Assembly: GCA_964059195.1 (NCBI GenBank)
Contig: CAXKWD010000011.1
Coordinates: 29,495,066 to 29,559,065 of the forward strand
Reading direction: 5' to 3'
Origin: Ectobius pallidus
Taxonomy: Eukaryota; Arthropoda; Insecta; Blattodea; Ectobiidae
Length of the DNA: 64,000 nucleotides
The notes beneath the pieces are model-generated. The model worked only from the letters and a program-made list of their open reading frames with translations, searched no databases and was not told the DNA's origin. The number at the start of each line of letters is the position of its first letter. Within the stretch, counting starts at the first letter, position 1. Shown here in pieces: positions 12,321 to 24,090 of this stretch. The position numbers and the translations under genes were made by a program.

Positions 12321-15064
12321 CCAAGTCACTCGTAGCAGTAGCCTACCTATGATACTGACAATCGTAGTCGTTATTCCTAAAAAAAATTAATATAGTAGAT
12401 CGTCATTTTCTGTCTAGTCTGGTTACCACTCATACAAATGGAAGTACTGCAGGTATAGACTAGATTACTTTAAAAATGAAATTACAATATTGTTTAATAA
12501 TCGGAGTCTTTAGCAGTAAAACGTAATGTATATTCTTCTTCTACATAAGTCAATAAAATGCATTCACTCTTTCGTACCGAGAGAGAGAGAGTTAAGGAAG
12601 TTAAATATATAACGTACATAAAGGTAATCTAATTGAAATTAACCTCAATAACTCAAGAAAACTTGAGCAACCGAACCAAACAATAGTTCAATGCAAACGA
12701 GGCTTAAGCAGATGGATTTATTTCTCTTCCCCACGAGTCATTTGTTGTGTTTGAATCTCGCGCAGAACACCGCCACTTTCTTTCAAATTTCTTCTCCCAT
12801 TACCCCTCACCCAGCAGTCAAACAGCTTGAACTCGTTCACTCAAGTTTCAAGTTCGTCTCGGCTTTTGTTCTTAGTAATGGTGCTGAATTTATTAGAGTA
12901 AGTGAAGAAATACTTAGCAGGAGTCTGTTGCGATGCCAGCGCTCTGCGGTGACGAGAAGCAATCAGCCAGCTTCGCAAACAAATGAGACACATCCGGTGA
13001 TCCCTCATCAAAACAGTTTTTCCAAGTCCGGTATACCGCGAACAATTTAGGGTATAATCCGTTCAATTTGACAAAATCTGATCACATCCCAGATCAAGGA
13101 CATTTTACATTGTAAATTAGGGTACGGAATGCTTTATATTACAGAGAGTAGAAATTTGGAAATCAGTTTCATGGAAACCATGAAAACCTCTTCCGTATGT
13201 ATTTTGAATCACTAAAGCGAAGATAGGAAAATTAAAAATAAAATATAAGTTATTTCTTCCTTCACTTAGGCCTATGTGATGCAGAAAGCAAAAAGGGAAC
13301 ATTTGTCGGGAATAAATTACGGTAGAGGCTAAAAAGTTCTGTACTGACCAATTTTGTTTTCGAGAACCTTTTATTATAACACTTACTACCTTATAAACAA
13401 GTTCAAAGGCAAAAAACAACTCTTGGCATTGTTAAAAACCAATTTTTATGAAGGGACGTCATGCTTCGGAAAAAGTTCTTTATATAATTTACTTTATATA
13501 AGTACTTTAATATAATTTTTCTCAAAACGATACATTTCCGTATGTTATATTCAAAAACTTATAACTCCCATTAAATGTAATAGTACATTATGCAACGAGC
13601 CTAAAATGACATTTAATAGAACACTAGTATGTTTAGGAAAACGAGCAAAGCTAGTTTTATAACTTTCATACCAGTATCTTAATTACCAATATAGCCAAGT
13701 TGCATAAGACTGGTTTTGTTCGATTAAATGTTTAAGTTTTTAGATTTTAGAATCATCAAACAGTAGGGCACGACTGCCCTTTGCAATCAACTGTTCTCGT
13801 AGTTCTAGCCATTTGCGACAGATGGAAGCTCATGGCGAACGAAGCATCTTCTCTGTCATTTTCTTGAAACCAGCGGATTTTGACAACACGAAATTATTTC
13901 AATTTAGTGTAATATTAAAAAAAACGCGAACAGAATTGCTTTCATTTTAAATACAGGCTGTTTATTACGCAGTTTCAGTTGGTACTCTCAAGGTTTCAAG
14001 ATCGTTCCGTGTTCGATAATAATCGATACCACACCAATGTCATAATGAAAATCGGTTTTGAAATTAATATCATTACGATACCGTTACGTTACACGTAATG
14101 AGCGTATTATAATATGGCCGAACAAAATATATTTATACGGTTTGATACCAAATTTGTATGCATTTTTGAGCTTTATAAAAGTATCATAAAGAGTTAATTT
14201 AAAAAATGTTCGACAAATGATCCCATTTAGATTTCTGCACCACACAGACTAAAATGTAACAAAACCATGAGACGAATGCAATTTGAACGTTAATCAGCAA
14301 GTAAATTACCAATTCAAGTAACTCTTACTTACATTCTAGAGCATTACTTAAATTTTCTTAACTATTTGGGAAATCTAGATTGTAAATATAATATTACACA
14401 GACTCTTACTTCCGAGAGGCTCATATGGATAAAGCAATATTTATCTTGTAGGCTATTTTATATTTTTGCAGTTTGTAAAAAACAAATCCACTTTACAAAC
14501 AAAATATATATTACTCTGACTCGTACGGTTTACGTCGTCAATTTCAATTAAATGTTTTGTTTTTCAGTTAGTTTAGTTCTTTCGTTTTGATCATTTACAT
14601 GACATTGGAAGAGACAAAATAAATAATTAGGCCTAAATAAATACATATTCTTTAAATGACTTTAATGCCAACTAATCCTAACAATGGCAGTTATCTTTTA
14701 TAATATCTTATTCTTATAACTGTTTCATAATATTACAAAATAGACAGACTCTAATTTATTTTCATAAAGCGTAATTAAATAATATTTTAAAGATCAATTT
14801 TACTTACTTCTAGAATAAAGAACTAAAATTATAAAAGCTATTATCTAACAAGATCTTCCTGACAGAAGATTTAATTTTATGGAGTAGAGATTTCTGTATG
14901 TAGTGAGATAAATTATTATCAAGTTCGAGACCACTATAAGTAAAACTTTATTTCAAACAGGCTTGTTTGGTGAGAATTTTTGCTCAGTTCTTATTTTTTT
15001 GTATGTTATAAAACATTATTACATTTAAAATACCATGTCAGCATGATTGACTTCAATTCGCGAC
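12321..15064. other. No confirmed gene
   Basis: A more GC-rich stretch (about 12700-13030) holds a 119-codon plus-strand frame (12691-13050) rich in Ser, Gln and Asn with no domain I recognise. The word GAGTAAGTG at about 12898 resembles a splice donor, so an exon cannot be excluded, but nothing else supports one. The rest is AT-rich without visible features. Confidence 0.45.
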
Positions 15065-15067
15065 TAA

Positions 15068-15486
15068 TGCCCGGTTTCTACAAACTTGTGAATTACCTAT
15101 GGGTAAATTATCCATGGATAAATAAGCCCCATTTCAACCACAATGATATAATGAGCAAGGCCTTGGAGTTGTGCAGTTAATTTAATTCAGAAGGCTTTGA
15201 TTCTCATTGTTATTGATCCTACAAGAGGTTAAATTTTATCCAGCCATCCATGAAAGGATAAATTAACCCAACGATTTACCCTTGGAAAGATCTAGCCCAA
15301 GTTTGTAGGAACATTTCTTCTGTCATTTTCATATTTACTCAGAGGACATTTATCTAGAAACTCGCCACAAGTGTAAGTGATTGCTATCTTTAAATTATTT
15401 GTGTTTGTGTGGTGTTATTCTTGTGTAAATTCTGTCCATTGGGTAATTTACCCATAGGTAATTCGGGAGTTTATAGAAACCGGCCA
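15068..15486. mobile_element. Harbinger-like MITE, copy 1
   Basis: A 419-bp element lies between TAA target duplications (15065-15067 and 15487-15489). Its inverted ends, about 48 bp each with several mismatches, begin TGCCCGGTTTCTACAAAC on the left and TGGCCGGTTTCTATAAAC on the complement of the right. Both contain ACCTATGGGTAAATTA. A 3-bp TWA duplication is characteristic of PIF/Harbinger elements. There is no transposase, so it is non-autonomous. A second copy is at 54472-55321. The 66-codon frame over the left end is accidental. Confidence 0.85.
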
Positions 15487-15489
15487 TAA

Positions 15490-16999
15490 GAAAGAATAAT
15501 TATTAGTTTAGCACTCTTTTCCTTCCACATTATGTGCTGTGCATTAGTACAGTCCCTAGGAAGTCAATCCTGCTTATAATCGAAACATCTCCAGGCATTG
15601 ATTACCAGTGGTTCTGCGGCGACAGTTTCTGCAAGCTGCATTTGAATCCCTTGTATTGTACACAAGAAAACTGCTTCTATTCAGGGAAAAGTACCATTCT
15701 CCTGCAATGTCTTCGCTTTCAACCTCGATAAGATACAGAAAGGTTAAGTTTCTATAAACGCGCCTTTCCTATTTTGGGGTAGATGCAACTCAAAGTAAGC
15801 CAAGTTTATAAAATAGAAGTATCACCGTTTACTTGACTGTTTGTAGAAAGAAGGTAGTGGGAAGGCGACTTAGAAGATTTCTTTCAAGCCACAATGCTTT
15901 CAAAAGGAAATAAAGTTATAACAAATTCAGAGTTTTTTCGTCGCTTCCTCTAGGAATGCCAGGGATTCTGGATGCACAGGAGGTGCCTTTTGAATGGAAT
16001 TTACTTCCGAATTCGTGCGCGCATTTGTCGCCGCTTTTGTTTTCTTACACTCCCGCCATGGTGGGGACAACATCCGGGAGCACCCCCTCCCTTCCCATGC
16101 AGACACCACATGACAGACATTTTTATATTCCAACAACAATAATTTTATAACACTCCCCTCTTTTTTTTTTACATGTTTTCCCCCACCACTTTCATTTGCA
16201 TAACATCTCAGAGATTCAATATGCAATTCGCAAACAAAAGAAACATCACATCAAGTGAAACTTAATTCCTTCCACCCAGACTCCTTTAATTAAAAGAGGC
16301 GAAAATTAAATTCATGTAACCTAAACTTCAAAAAATAATCTTCACGGCATACTGCAAATGAAACCAGTTGGGATACAACTTTTTCAGTGGTAGTAGAGCG
16401 GGGACATTATACAGAATGATTTAAATTTATGGGGACCGACCTGTAAACTTTGGGAAAAAAAAAAGTTTTTTGTTCTGTTTTGTGAATATTAATTATCATC
16501 AGTTCTTAGCTAATCAAATATCATGCTTTTCTAATGAACTTTTTAAAAATTTCAGTTACATCAAGTATAGATCCAATGAATTAAAAATGTATCTAGCAAA
16601 CAGAATAAAAGTTAGCTCTACTGCCGATAAAATGCCTAAAAATAGAAACATGCTGATAACAATACTTTAATAGTTTCTTATGGTGGTACAATGCTAAGAC
16701 GACACTACCATCCTTCCATAAGAAAAAAACTATGCCCTTATATTAAATTCCATAATCACATTCACAACAGACAAAAAATTAGCGTGGAATGACAGGTTGT
16801 AAGGATAATTCTGCTAGAACAAGGTGTGCAACATGACAGATTTACCTCTACATTCAAAAAGATTGGCAATGTTTGAGATGATCTCTCGTTGGAGGGTTAA
16901 ATGTATGTGACTGTATCAGAAGATGATAATATGTATATTATAAAACCATAATTAAAGAACAAAGTTATGTTATATTGCATTGACCTCTTGCATATTCTA
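15490..16999. other. No gene recognised; includes a GC-rich patch
   Basis: About 15930-16130 is GC-rich and open in overlapping frames on both strands (99 codons on minus, 64 on plus), with no recognisable protein. The remainder is AT-rich without features. Confidence 0.45.
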
Positions 17000-17240
17000 A
17001 AGGTTAGCATTGCCCACAATGTTTATGCAGGTAAGGGTTGATCCCGGTACATCGTCCGATTTTTCTGAGGTAGGGAAGTCTGGAAAGTGTGCCCTCAGCC
17101 TCGTGAGGACAACTGAGGAGCTAGTTTATAAAGAAATAGCGGCTCTAGACAAGATGAACATAAATAATAACGACCGTAGGTTTCATCATGCTGACCACAT
17201 GCCCCGATCCTGTCACCTGCCAGAGCTAGGCCTTGTCTCA
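17000..17240 (+). mobile_element. tRNA-derived SINE, family S1, copy A
   Basis: The B-box-like word GGTTGATCCCGG (17036-17047) is followed by a body containing GTGCCCTCAGCCTCGTGAGG and GAGGAGCTAGTTTA. The body matches 17594-17845 on the same strand and 25600-25771 on the other strand. The shared core (…CACTCAGCCTCGTGA…GAGGAGCTAC…) indicates one dispersed SINE family. A 78-codon frame over it is a by-product. Confidence 0.75.
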
Positions 17241-17593
17241 ACTTGAAAAGTAATATCACAGAGTTTTAGTTAGTATTTTACTGAAATGTTTCCTTCAATA
17301 ATTTTATTAATATGTCAACCATAGGTCTATATAAAACTTGAACCTCCTGCCACAAAAACCTAATGTCTCCTGTTGTATATACTAGTCTACTTTCTTGCCG
17401 TATAATGTACCAGAGATTTTATTTTTATTATTTTGGGGCTCTACATGTTATTCTGAAACAAAATAAGTAAGAACAAAAAAATCAAAGTTCCCCTCAAGTC
17501 TGAAGAGGTTAAAGTGATTTTGTGATTGAGTTCCTACTGTGTATTGAGCAGATTAACAATTCCCATGTAATGTCAACAACATGAATAAATATC

Positions 17594-17845
17594 GCCATAC
17601 TGTAAGTACGGCACAAATCTACAGGACTGGGTTCGATCTCCGTACTAACTTTTTCATGAGGTCAGGAGATCTGGAACGGGTTGCACTCAGTTTCATGAGT
17701 ACAAATGAGGAGCTACTAGACAAAGAAATAGCATCTTTGGACTAGATAATCATTAATACTGGCCGTGGATGTCGGCATGCTGAACACATTCCTCCAATCC
17801 TGCTATCTGCCAACGAAGTCGAAAGACTGGGATACCTGACTTAAT
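17594..17845 (+). mobile_element. tRNA-derived SINE, family S1, copy B
   Basis: The B box GGTTCGATCTCCG (17629-17641) is followed by the same core as copy A (GTTGCACTCAGTTTCATGAG, GAGGAGCTACTAGACAAAGA, TGGCCGTGGATGTCGGCATG). It lies about 590 bp downstream of copy A in the same orientation but is clearly diverged from it, so this looks like two insertions or an old duplication. Confidence 0.8.
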
Positions 17846-18167
17846 AGAGAGCGTCTTATGGCTAGCCCTTTTCTTCACAGATGCAGAATCATAGAGTTTT
17901 TTTAAATACCAAAAGTACCTAAGCAATATCGTTAGAGCCTTTTCCGAGAAAGTGTAACACTAAAGCATGAGAAAATAAACGAAAAGTGTCTTCCCACATC
18001 CCAAACAAAATAACAAACGGAACTGTAAAATTTGGTCTCTGCAAGACTATATAGTGATGTCTGATCTGTGCTGGTACTACAGACACACAAGACCATCTCG
18101 GTCAGATATAATTCTATAATATAACGTTAAAATCAACTCCTGACCTAGTAAACTGGAACGGTAATTT
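17846..18167. other. Nothing recognised
   Basis: AT-rich sequence without coding or repeat signals. Confidence 0.5.
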
Positions 18168-18240
18168 AACTTCGTTCTAGCCGCGCCTAAAGTAACTTCG
18201 TTCTAGCCGCGTCTAAAGTAACTTCGTTCTAGCCGTGCCA
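18168..18240 (+). repeat. 26-bp tandem repeat, three copies
   Basis: The unit AACTTCGTTCTAGCCGCG plus CTAAAGT begins at 18168, 18194 and 18220. The copies are nearly identical; the last is partial. Confidence 0.9.
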
Positions 18241-19275
18241 ATCTTATTGACCATTTTCCGTTTCTAAATTGGTACGTAAAGTGTAAGAAGACTGACGGAA
18301 AGAAAGAGAAGTCAACTTTCCTAGCCGCTCGCATAAATTCAAGTTTTTCTCGAAATGAAGTTCAGAATTGGGGAATGGCGAGTTGCTGACAATCAATCTT
18401 TATTTCATAGCTAAAGAATAAAATTAAGATGGAACGAATCATGTATGGGAAATGTAAGCTCAATGTTATATCAAGTCTACATCTGTGCAAATTTCTATAA
18501 TAATATAAAGCTTGAGAGTTGAAGTATGCAGCGATTTATAAAACTTTCGAAGGCTTGGCTCTTAATATCTCATATTTGTATGTGGCGTCTCTTTATTTTG
18601 GTACTTAAATTTCAAATTGAATCGGTCCATGGAGAGAAGAATTGTTTTTCATTCATAGCTTTGAGCAAAGAGATTTACTACATAGGCCTATAACTTAAAC
18701 TAGCTTAGGCTATTCCACCAACGGGTTGATTAGGTTTATTTGTTTAAAACATATAATAAATAAATAAGAATTCATTTAAAATATTTTAAGCACAATTAAC
18801 TGTCTTTTTCGTCAAAACTATAAAAAATACTATAGTTTTTCCCACCCACAGTTTCAATTACTAAATATTATTATATTGGTTGAAAAGTAGATCTTGTAAA
18901 AAAATAACCAACAGCTGTATAAAGGATATTTCTATTGGCTACATGATCAATTCTCATATCTACATTTCGTTCATAATGGAAAACCAATCCGTTTTTGTTT
19001 CTGCTTCAAATTCCATTCATTTTTATTTTACCATGGCGTGGATGACCGAAGCTGTAAAATATATTTGGTTATCAGTGTCTTGTTTTCACTTTTGGGATCC
19101 AAATCGTTTTTAGTTCTAGAACATATTGTTCAATGTACCAAAACTTTTTCCTTGCACTTCTTCATACAGCGGGAAGACTGGTTAGGCTTCTGCCGTGGTT
19201 CGAATACCATAGCTGTAATTACTGGGACGGCTGATTAGGCCTATCATTCCATTAGCATTCATTTAGGAATGATTA
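18241..19275. other. No gene recognised
   Basis: AT-rich sequence with short frames of no recognisable character. Confidence 0.5.
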
Positions 19276-19283
19276 CTTTCTTC

Positions 19284-19720
19284 TAGGGATGGGTCCTCGA
19301 TACTTTCGATACCTCGATACTCTCGATACTTGCATGGTATCGGCATCGAACGATACTTCAGAGAACTCGCTCGATACTTTTTCGATACTTTTGTAATTCT
19401 GCAATTCTGCAATTAAGTGAGAATGCTAGTATTTTTTAACAAAAACTTGTAAGTGGACTGTTTAAAAAACTAATTTTAGTTTTATTCTAGAGTTTAAAAA
19501 TAATTATAGGCTACTGATGATATTAAATTTTGTCTCATTAAATATGCAGACTTAATTAATTTAGTTGGTATTAAGCAGTTCTCTCAAATTTTAATTTTTA
19601 ATCTACCTATTTATTGAAACTGGAAGGTATCGAGTATCGAAGTATCGAGTATCGAGGAAAAAATCATGTATCGGTATCGAGTATCGAGTATCGAGAAAAT
19701 CTGGTATCGACCCATCCCTA
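19284..19720. mobile_element. hAT-like MITE with GTATCGA-rich ends
   Basis: A 437-bp element is bounded by a perfect 8-bp target duplication CTTTCTTC (19276-19283 and 19721-19728). The terminal inverted repeat TAGGGATGGGTC is exact over 12 bp. Inside both ends lie many copies of GTATCGA/TCGATAC, which act as longer imperfect subterminal inverted repeats. An 8-bp duplication and TAGGG-type ends fit the hAT superfamily. The AT-rich centre has no transposase. Two overlapping frames crossing the right end are artefacts of the TATCGA repeats. Confidence 0.92.
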
Positions 19721-19839
19721 CTTTCTTCGTTTCTTTAGTTTTACTCTTCGAAGCGAACCACGCCGGGCCTTACAGGGCCGCGACCTGTTATTTTTCGGGA
19801 AGATGGATAATCTATTATCACATACATACTTTTTTGACC

Positions 19840-20175
19840 AGACAAGGACATGGAGGGCCTCCCCAGATGGTAATCAAATCAATGGCGGGGCCACCTCTGA
19901 GACAACACGAACACATAGGACGAGACACACCATTCACACACACACACACACACATTACCTCTGAACATGGCTAGGATGCGAAGGATGATAATGACGGCCA
20001 AATTATATCCGGGGACTAGAAGGACCTAAAGTTACCCGAAATTTTTCTCACAGGCGATGAAAAACCCCGGAAGAAAACCTATCTAGCTAACTTGTCCCGA
20101 CTGGTATTCGAACCCGGGCTTGCTGCATGAGAGGAGCTTACGCATCTCCTGGGCCATAGCGATCCACACCGTGTT
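19840..20175 (-). mobile_element. tRNA-derived SINE
   Basis: The minus strand carries a tRNA-like head, GGCCCAGGAGATGCG (A-box region, complement near 20146-20160) and CGGGTTCGAATACC (B box, complement at 20104-20117). A body with TTCCGGGGTTTTTCATCG and CGGGTAACTTTAGGTCC follows; this core is familiar from widespread insect SINEs. The 3' side runs through a (CA)n tract (19935-19953) and may extend to about 19840. The 3' end is uncertain. Confidence 0.8.
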
Positions 20176-21192
20176 GAGTATAAAGTTTTAAATAAACTAC
20201 TTTTTTGGGCTGAATTTCGTATTTTTCGTCATTTAAGAGAAACTAGTTTTAATAAATATTTAATTTGTGTCCCTAGTGTCTTGGAAAACACATTTAAATG
20301 TATTTAAAGGGAAACTGAGAAGTTTCCAGTTACTGTGTGACTTTTGGTATTATGCATGAAAACTATTTTGAGAATACTTTATATGTAATGTAGTATAGAA
20401 TGTAGTTTAGTAATGCACTTTATTTGTACAAGAATAATTCATATCAGTTTGTTGAAACCTCTGGATCTTCTCCCAGAACACAATATGCTTTTATTTTAAT
20501 GGTCTATTCCGGCAAAGAGGAAAACCAGTTAGTTAATAGACCTGCAAGAAAAATAAGAAAATTGAGAACAAATTATATTATAAAATTAGGCTATAATGTT
20601 ATCGCAAAGATGTTTTAAGAAGAAATTTAAAGTGCGATTATCTGCTGTTAGCCTACTTAACACATAACAATGTTGGACTGGGATGAACCTAGGTTGTTAA
20701 CAGTCCAGGGGAGAGTGCGGGGTTGAATTAGGTGGAATGAGCTTTTTCATCAACTGTTCAACAATCACTGACGGCGGTGTGCAAACGAAACGACAAAATA
20801 TTTATTGAGGTGGTATACAGTGATTAAGTGTGTACTTTTGCTGTATGAAATTACCCGCGCAAATAGAATGCCCTAATTAGAATTATATAAATGTACACAC
20901 CGGGAGAGAGGCACTATCCACGCTGCATTCTCCCTGTCTTACCCACACTGCAACACAGGTATGTCATTTCTCTGCATTGCCATTTTCATGAATTAATGCA
21001 CAGATCTAGTGCAGAGTTTTCCCAACCATACTTAAAATACTTAAGAGAAATGACAGTTGGAAATAAACTGGAATGTATTGGTTATCATTTGGGTCCAAAA
21101 CAATTATTCTCTTTATTAAAAAGGTACAAATTCTAAGTTTTCATACAAACATTATAACATTAGATATTTGATTCTGGTGGAAGAGCCTTATT
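20176..21192. other. No gene recognised
   Basis: AT-rich sequence; frames of 64 and 81 codons have no recognisable motif. Confidence 0.5.
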
Positions 21193-21196
21193 TTAA

Positions 21197-21821
21197 CCCT
21201 CGGGTAGTCACGTGATATTTTGTGACATGAGTGGTCGCTTGGTAGCCCATGTATAATTTAACTTATACAACTGCTTTAAAAATCTGCTTTAAAAATCAAC
21301 TGGGATATTTCAACATTTCTCTAAAGTCTGATATTTACTTACACTCAAATTGATTTTTAGTAACTTTTTTAGGATAATTTGGTTTTAAATCAAGTTATAA
21401 ACGTGTTTTTCAAAATAACAGGTACAATTTTAAAACATTTATTCTATACTCCTGAAACTTGTTAATCAAATTTAAACAATGAAAACAAAAATATCTTGTA
21501 GAGTCTGAAATGTTTGGTACAATCACAATACCAATGTCTATGCATAGCCTCAAAATAAAATAAAATCAAACAAAATAAAATAAAATAGAAAAAATACAAT
21601 AAAATATAGACAAAAAATGTAGCCCAGCTGTGCCCATTTGAGTTGAAACGCAAATAACAATAATACTGTCTCTCTAAGGAACCTTATAACCAACTGACCG
21701 TTCAGAAGAAACTGTATATGGAAGCTATGAACATCCCCACCACGGTATACGCAAGAGAAATTATGCACCAACAAAACAAATGTGGCTGGGTACACATGTA
21801 GCCCACGCGACTACTCAAGGG
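21197..21821. mobile_element. piggyBac-like MITE flanked by TTAA
   Basis: A 625-bp element lies between TTAA tetranucleotides (21193-21196 and 21822-21825). The ends are inverted: CCCTCGGGTAGTCACGTG on the left, CCCTTGAGTAGTCGCGTG on the complement of the right. GGTAGCCCATGT (left) and GGGCTACATGTG (complement of right) extend the similarity. TTAA target duplication plus ends starting CCCT fits the piggyBac superfamily. The interior lacks a transposase and includes an A-rich AAAAT tract (about 21546-21607); overlapping minus-strand frames there are low complexity. Confidence 0.85.
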
Positions 21822-21825
21822 TTAA

Positions 21826-22272
21826 ACATTTAAATTGCGCCACATGTTTCATCTCGTAGAGACTTCGGGGAGTTCGGTTTTTCATATTTTAGGTGTATTT
21901 ATGTCTATCTTCATAACCGTTTATGATGCAAGTATGAACTTTTTAATGGTGGTCTCTATGTCCAAGACCTACGTGCTACTTCTAAATTATTATTTATTCT
22001 ATTTAATAACATATTCCCTTAATAATTATTATTTAAATTTTGGAAAAATTATGCATGCAAGCCTTAAAATTCAGTATTTGCAAATTATATAATTACGGTA
22101 TTTTGTAAAAAAAAAACAAAAACAAAAAACAAACAAAAAACCGGACACAAACCTGAAGTTTGTGTTAGAGAGGTGAGTGACCAATTGAAACAAAACATTT
22201 TTTCGCGGAATTTCCCTGTGAGGGCTCTCTGCTGGACGAAATCTCAAGGGTTGTGTTTGATACTTCTCTTAA
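21826..22272. other. Nothing recognised apart from an A-rich run
   Basis: AT-rich sequence; an AAAAC-type run occurs at about 22106-22141. Confidence 0.5.
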
Positions 22273-22764
22273 GGTACACTCACATTTTTTCGGTGCGCGG
22301 TGTCATGTTGTGAGGAAATTCACTTTAAGTTAATACATTTGAACTACTGTAATGGAATTGGGGATATTCCTGTCAAAATCGCAAATAATGAAAAATATTC
22401 GTATATATATATATAAATTGTTATTCTACATGTAGTGCAATACTGCTTTCATTTTACATGTTACAAAAGGGAATGGATTATGGGGAACAAACTGTTCTAC
22501 AATTTTTCAAATTGATCTCACAAAACAATATACGCAGTAAGGTCGGAGATAGACATAACACTTGCATCCATTGTCAAATTTATGTAAAATATTTTTCTAT
22601 TAGGTCGTTGTCTCCAGTCTCCATTTCCTGTCTCTTCAAATTATAATGCTAAAGCAATCATACAATTCATTTTGACACATTCTCTCCCATCGCGCCCCAA
22701 CGCCCAAAGTGTGACGTACTTTTAACGTAAGTGACGCGTCGAATTTCGCCAGTGTGAGTTGGCC
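22273..22764. mobile_element. Possible DNA-transposon relic
   Basis: The left boundary GGTACACTCACATTTTTTCG resembles the complement of the right boundary, GGCCAACTCACACTGGCG. Both are followed by CG-rich words (GCGCGGTGTCA and CGACGCGTCA). This suggests imperfect inverted ends of a 492-bp non-autonomous element. Target duplication is not evident, so the call is tentative. Confidence 0.4.
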
Positions 22765-22848
22765 ATTACAACATTATTTGCCTTCAGTCTTTTTATCAAA
22801 TAGTATGTTTTGTTGTTTCATCTGAAGGCTGTAAACTTTCTTTCTGTA

Positions 22849-23098
22849 TGAGAGGTCTATTAGCAAACCAGGCAATCTCCATTTGGATAAAAGATATTTT
22901 TAAATTTTCACGCATTTCCAGGTACACATTTAGTATAGCCTATCTGTTGCAAATCTGAGTTCCTCCCTTATGTGGGAAGTCGAATTTGCAACACATACTC
23001 TAAATATGAAATAGGAGATGCATTAAACTTTCATTAGAAGTTATCAACTCTATCTTTTTTCAGAATGGAGATTGCCGGGTTTGCTAATAGACCCCTCA
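22849..23098. mobile_element. 250-bp foldback MITE
   Basis: The left end starts TGAGAGGTCTATTAGCAAAC and the complement of the right end starts TGAGGGGTCTATTAGCAAAC. Similarity continues inward through CAATCTCCAT and then more weakly through TTGCAAAT…TTCC to near the centre. Nearly the whole element is therefore one long imperfect hairpin of about 110-bp arms. TA flanks each end (22847-22848 and 23099-23100), as in Tc1/mariner-type insertions. It has no coding capacity. Confidence 0.85.
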
Positions 23099-23479
23099 TA
23101 TGTAGTAGGGCTAAACCTGAGATAAACAATTCCTGTAAGATTTTTGTTCATGATATGACAGCAACAAATGGCAAACATCATGTTCGTTATTAATTACTTT
23201 GAAAAAGTGTCATATTTTAATGTAAGTTTTACAGGGAGCAAGTTTTATATAAATTAAATATTCGTGTGCGGACTTAATTCTACCTTTACCGTACAATCAA
23301 TGTTAAGTCTACATAAAAATATCTCTTTTCTGCAGTAATGTAACCATAGCACATGTGTATGAAGCTTTAGGGAACAGTTTCGGAAACATTTTCTAAAGGC
23401 TATCACAAAAAGAAGCTAAGCTGAGCGATTCATGTTGTGCTAAGCAATCGCTCCAATGGAAATTATATTGGATAGCAAG

Positions 23480-24090
23480 TACAGACAGCTATGCTAAGCT
23501 ATGCTATGCTATGCCATGCCATGCTATGCTAAGCTAAGCTGAGCTAAGATACCCTACGTTTCACAGATCGCCGAGGAGAGCGATTTTCATAGCCATAGCT
23601 CCACGAATCCTGGTTCGCACATACGTATCAGTTGTTGTCTTCCACATCTATCAGACTGGATAGGCTGTTTATTCAAAATAATAATAATAATAATAATAAA
23701 AACAATCGTATTTTCTTACCTCAAACACATTGCCCAGCTTTCTTGTACGAGTATTATAGATCGTTGCGACAGTAATTAATGATTAAAAGTATATTTAATT
23801 TAGACTTATTAACAACAATGTAAATATTATCATATACTACCTCTTTTCAGTTGTAACCCTTTCCAACTAGATGTTCAAAAAGGAAGTCTGAACTTAATTA
23901 TTAATTTACACAATGATATGCTTACTCATTATTTACATAATTATTTTAACGAGTACCAGTAATCATTGTAGTACTCGCACATCAGCAGGGTCGGGCTTAG
24001 CTTAGCATCCATTTCGTCTCAAAGCACTACTTAGCTTGCAATTCGTTAGCATAGCGTATCGTAGCAGAGCATAGCACAGCTGTCTGTGTA
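23480..24090. mobile_element. Inverted-repeat element with GCTATGCTA-type subrepeats
   Basis: The left boundary TACAGACAGCTATGCT pairs with the complement of the right boundary, TACACAGACAGCTGTGCT. Inside each boundary lie degenerate 5-bp-phased words (ATGCT, AAGCT), densest at 23490-23548, with a more diverged set at 23998-24080. The centre contains an (AAT)n run (23677-23699). Similar GCTAAGC words continue outside the left boundary (23413-23450), so the true limits may be wider. Superfamily unknown. Confidence 0.6.

Noticed and set aside
19614..19974. Two plus-strand frames of 116 and 102 codons
   Set aside because: They run across the end of the hAT-like MITE, its target duplication and a (CA)n tract; no domain.
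20424..22092. Shared peptide VETSGSS in two frames (20424-20618 and 21835-22092)
   Set aside because: The surrounding DNA is not similar, so the short match is likely chance.
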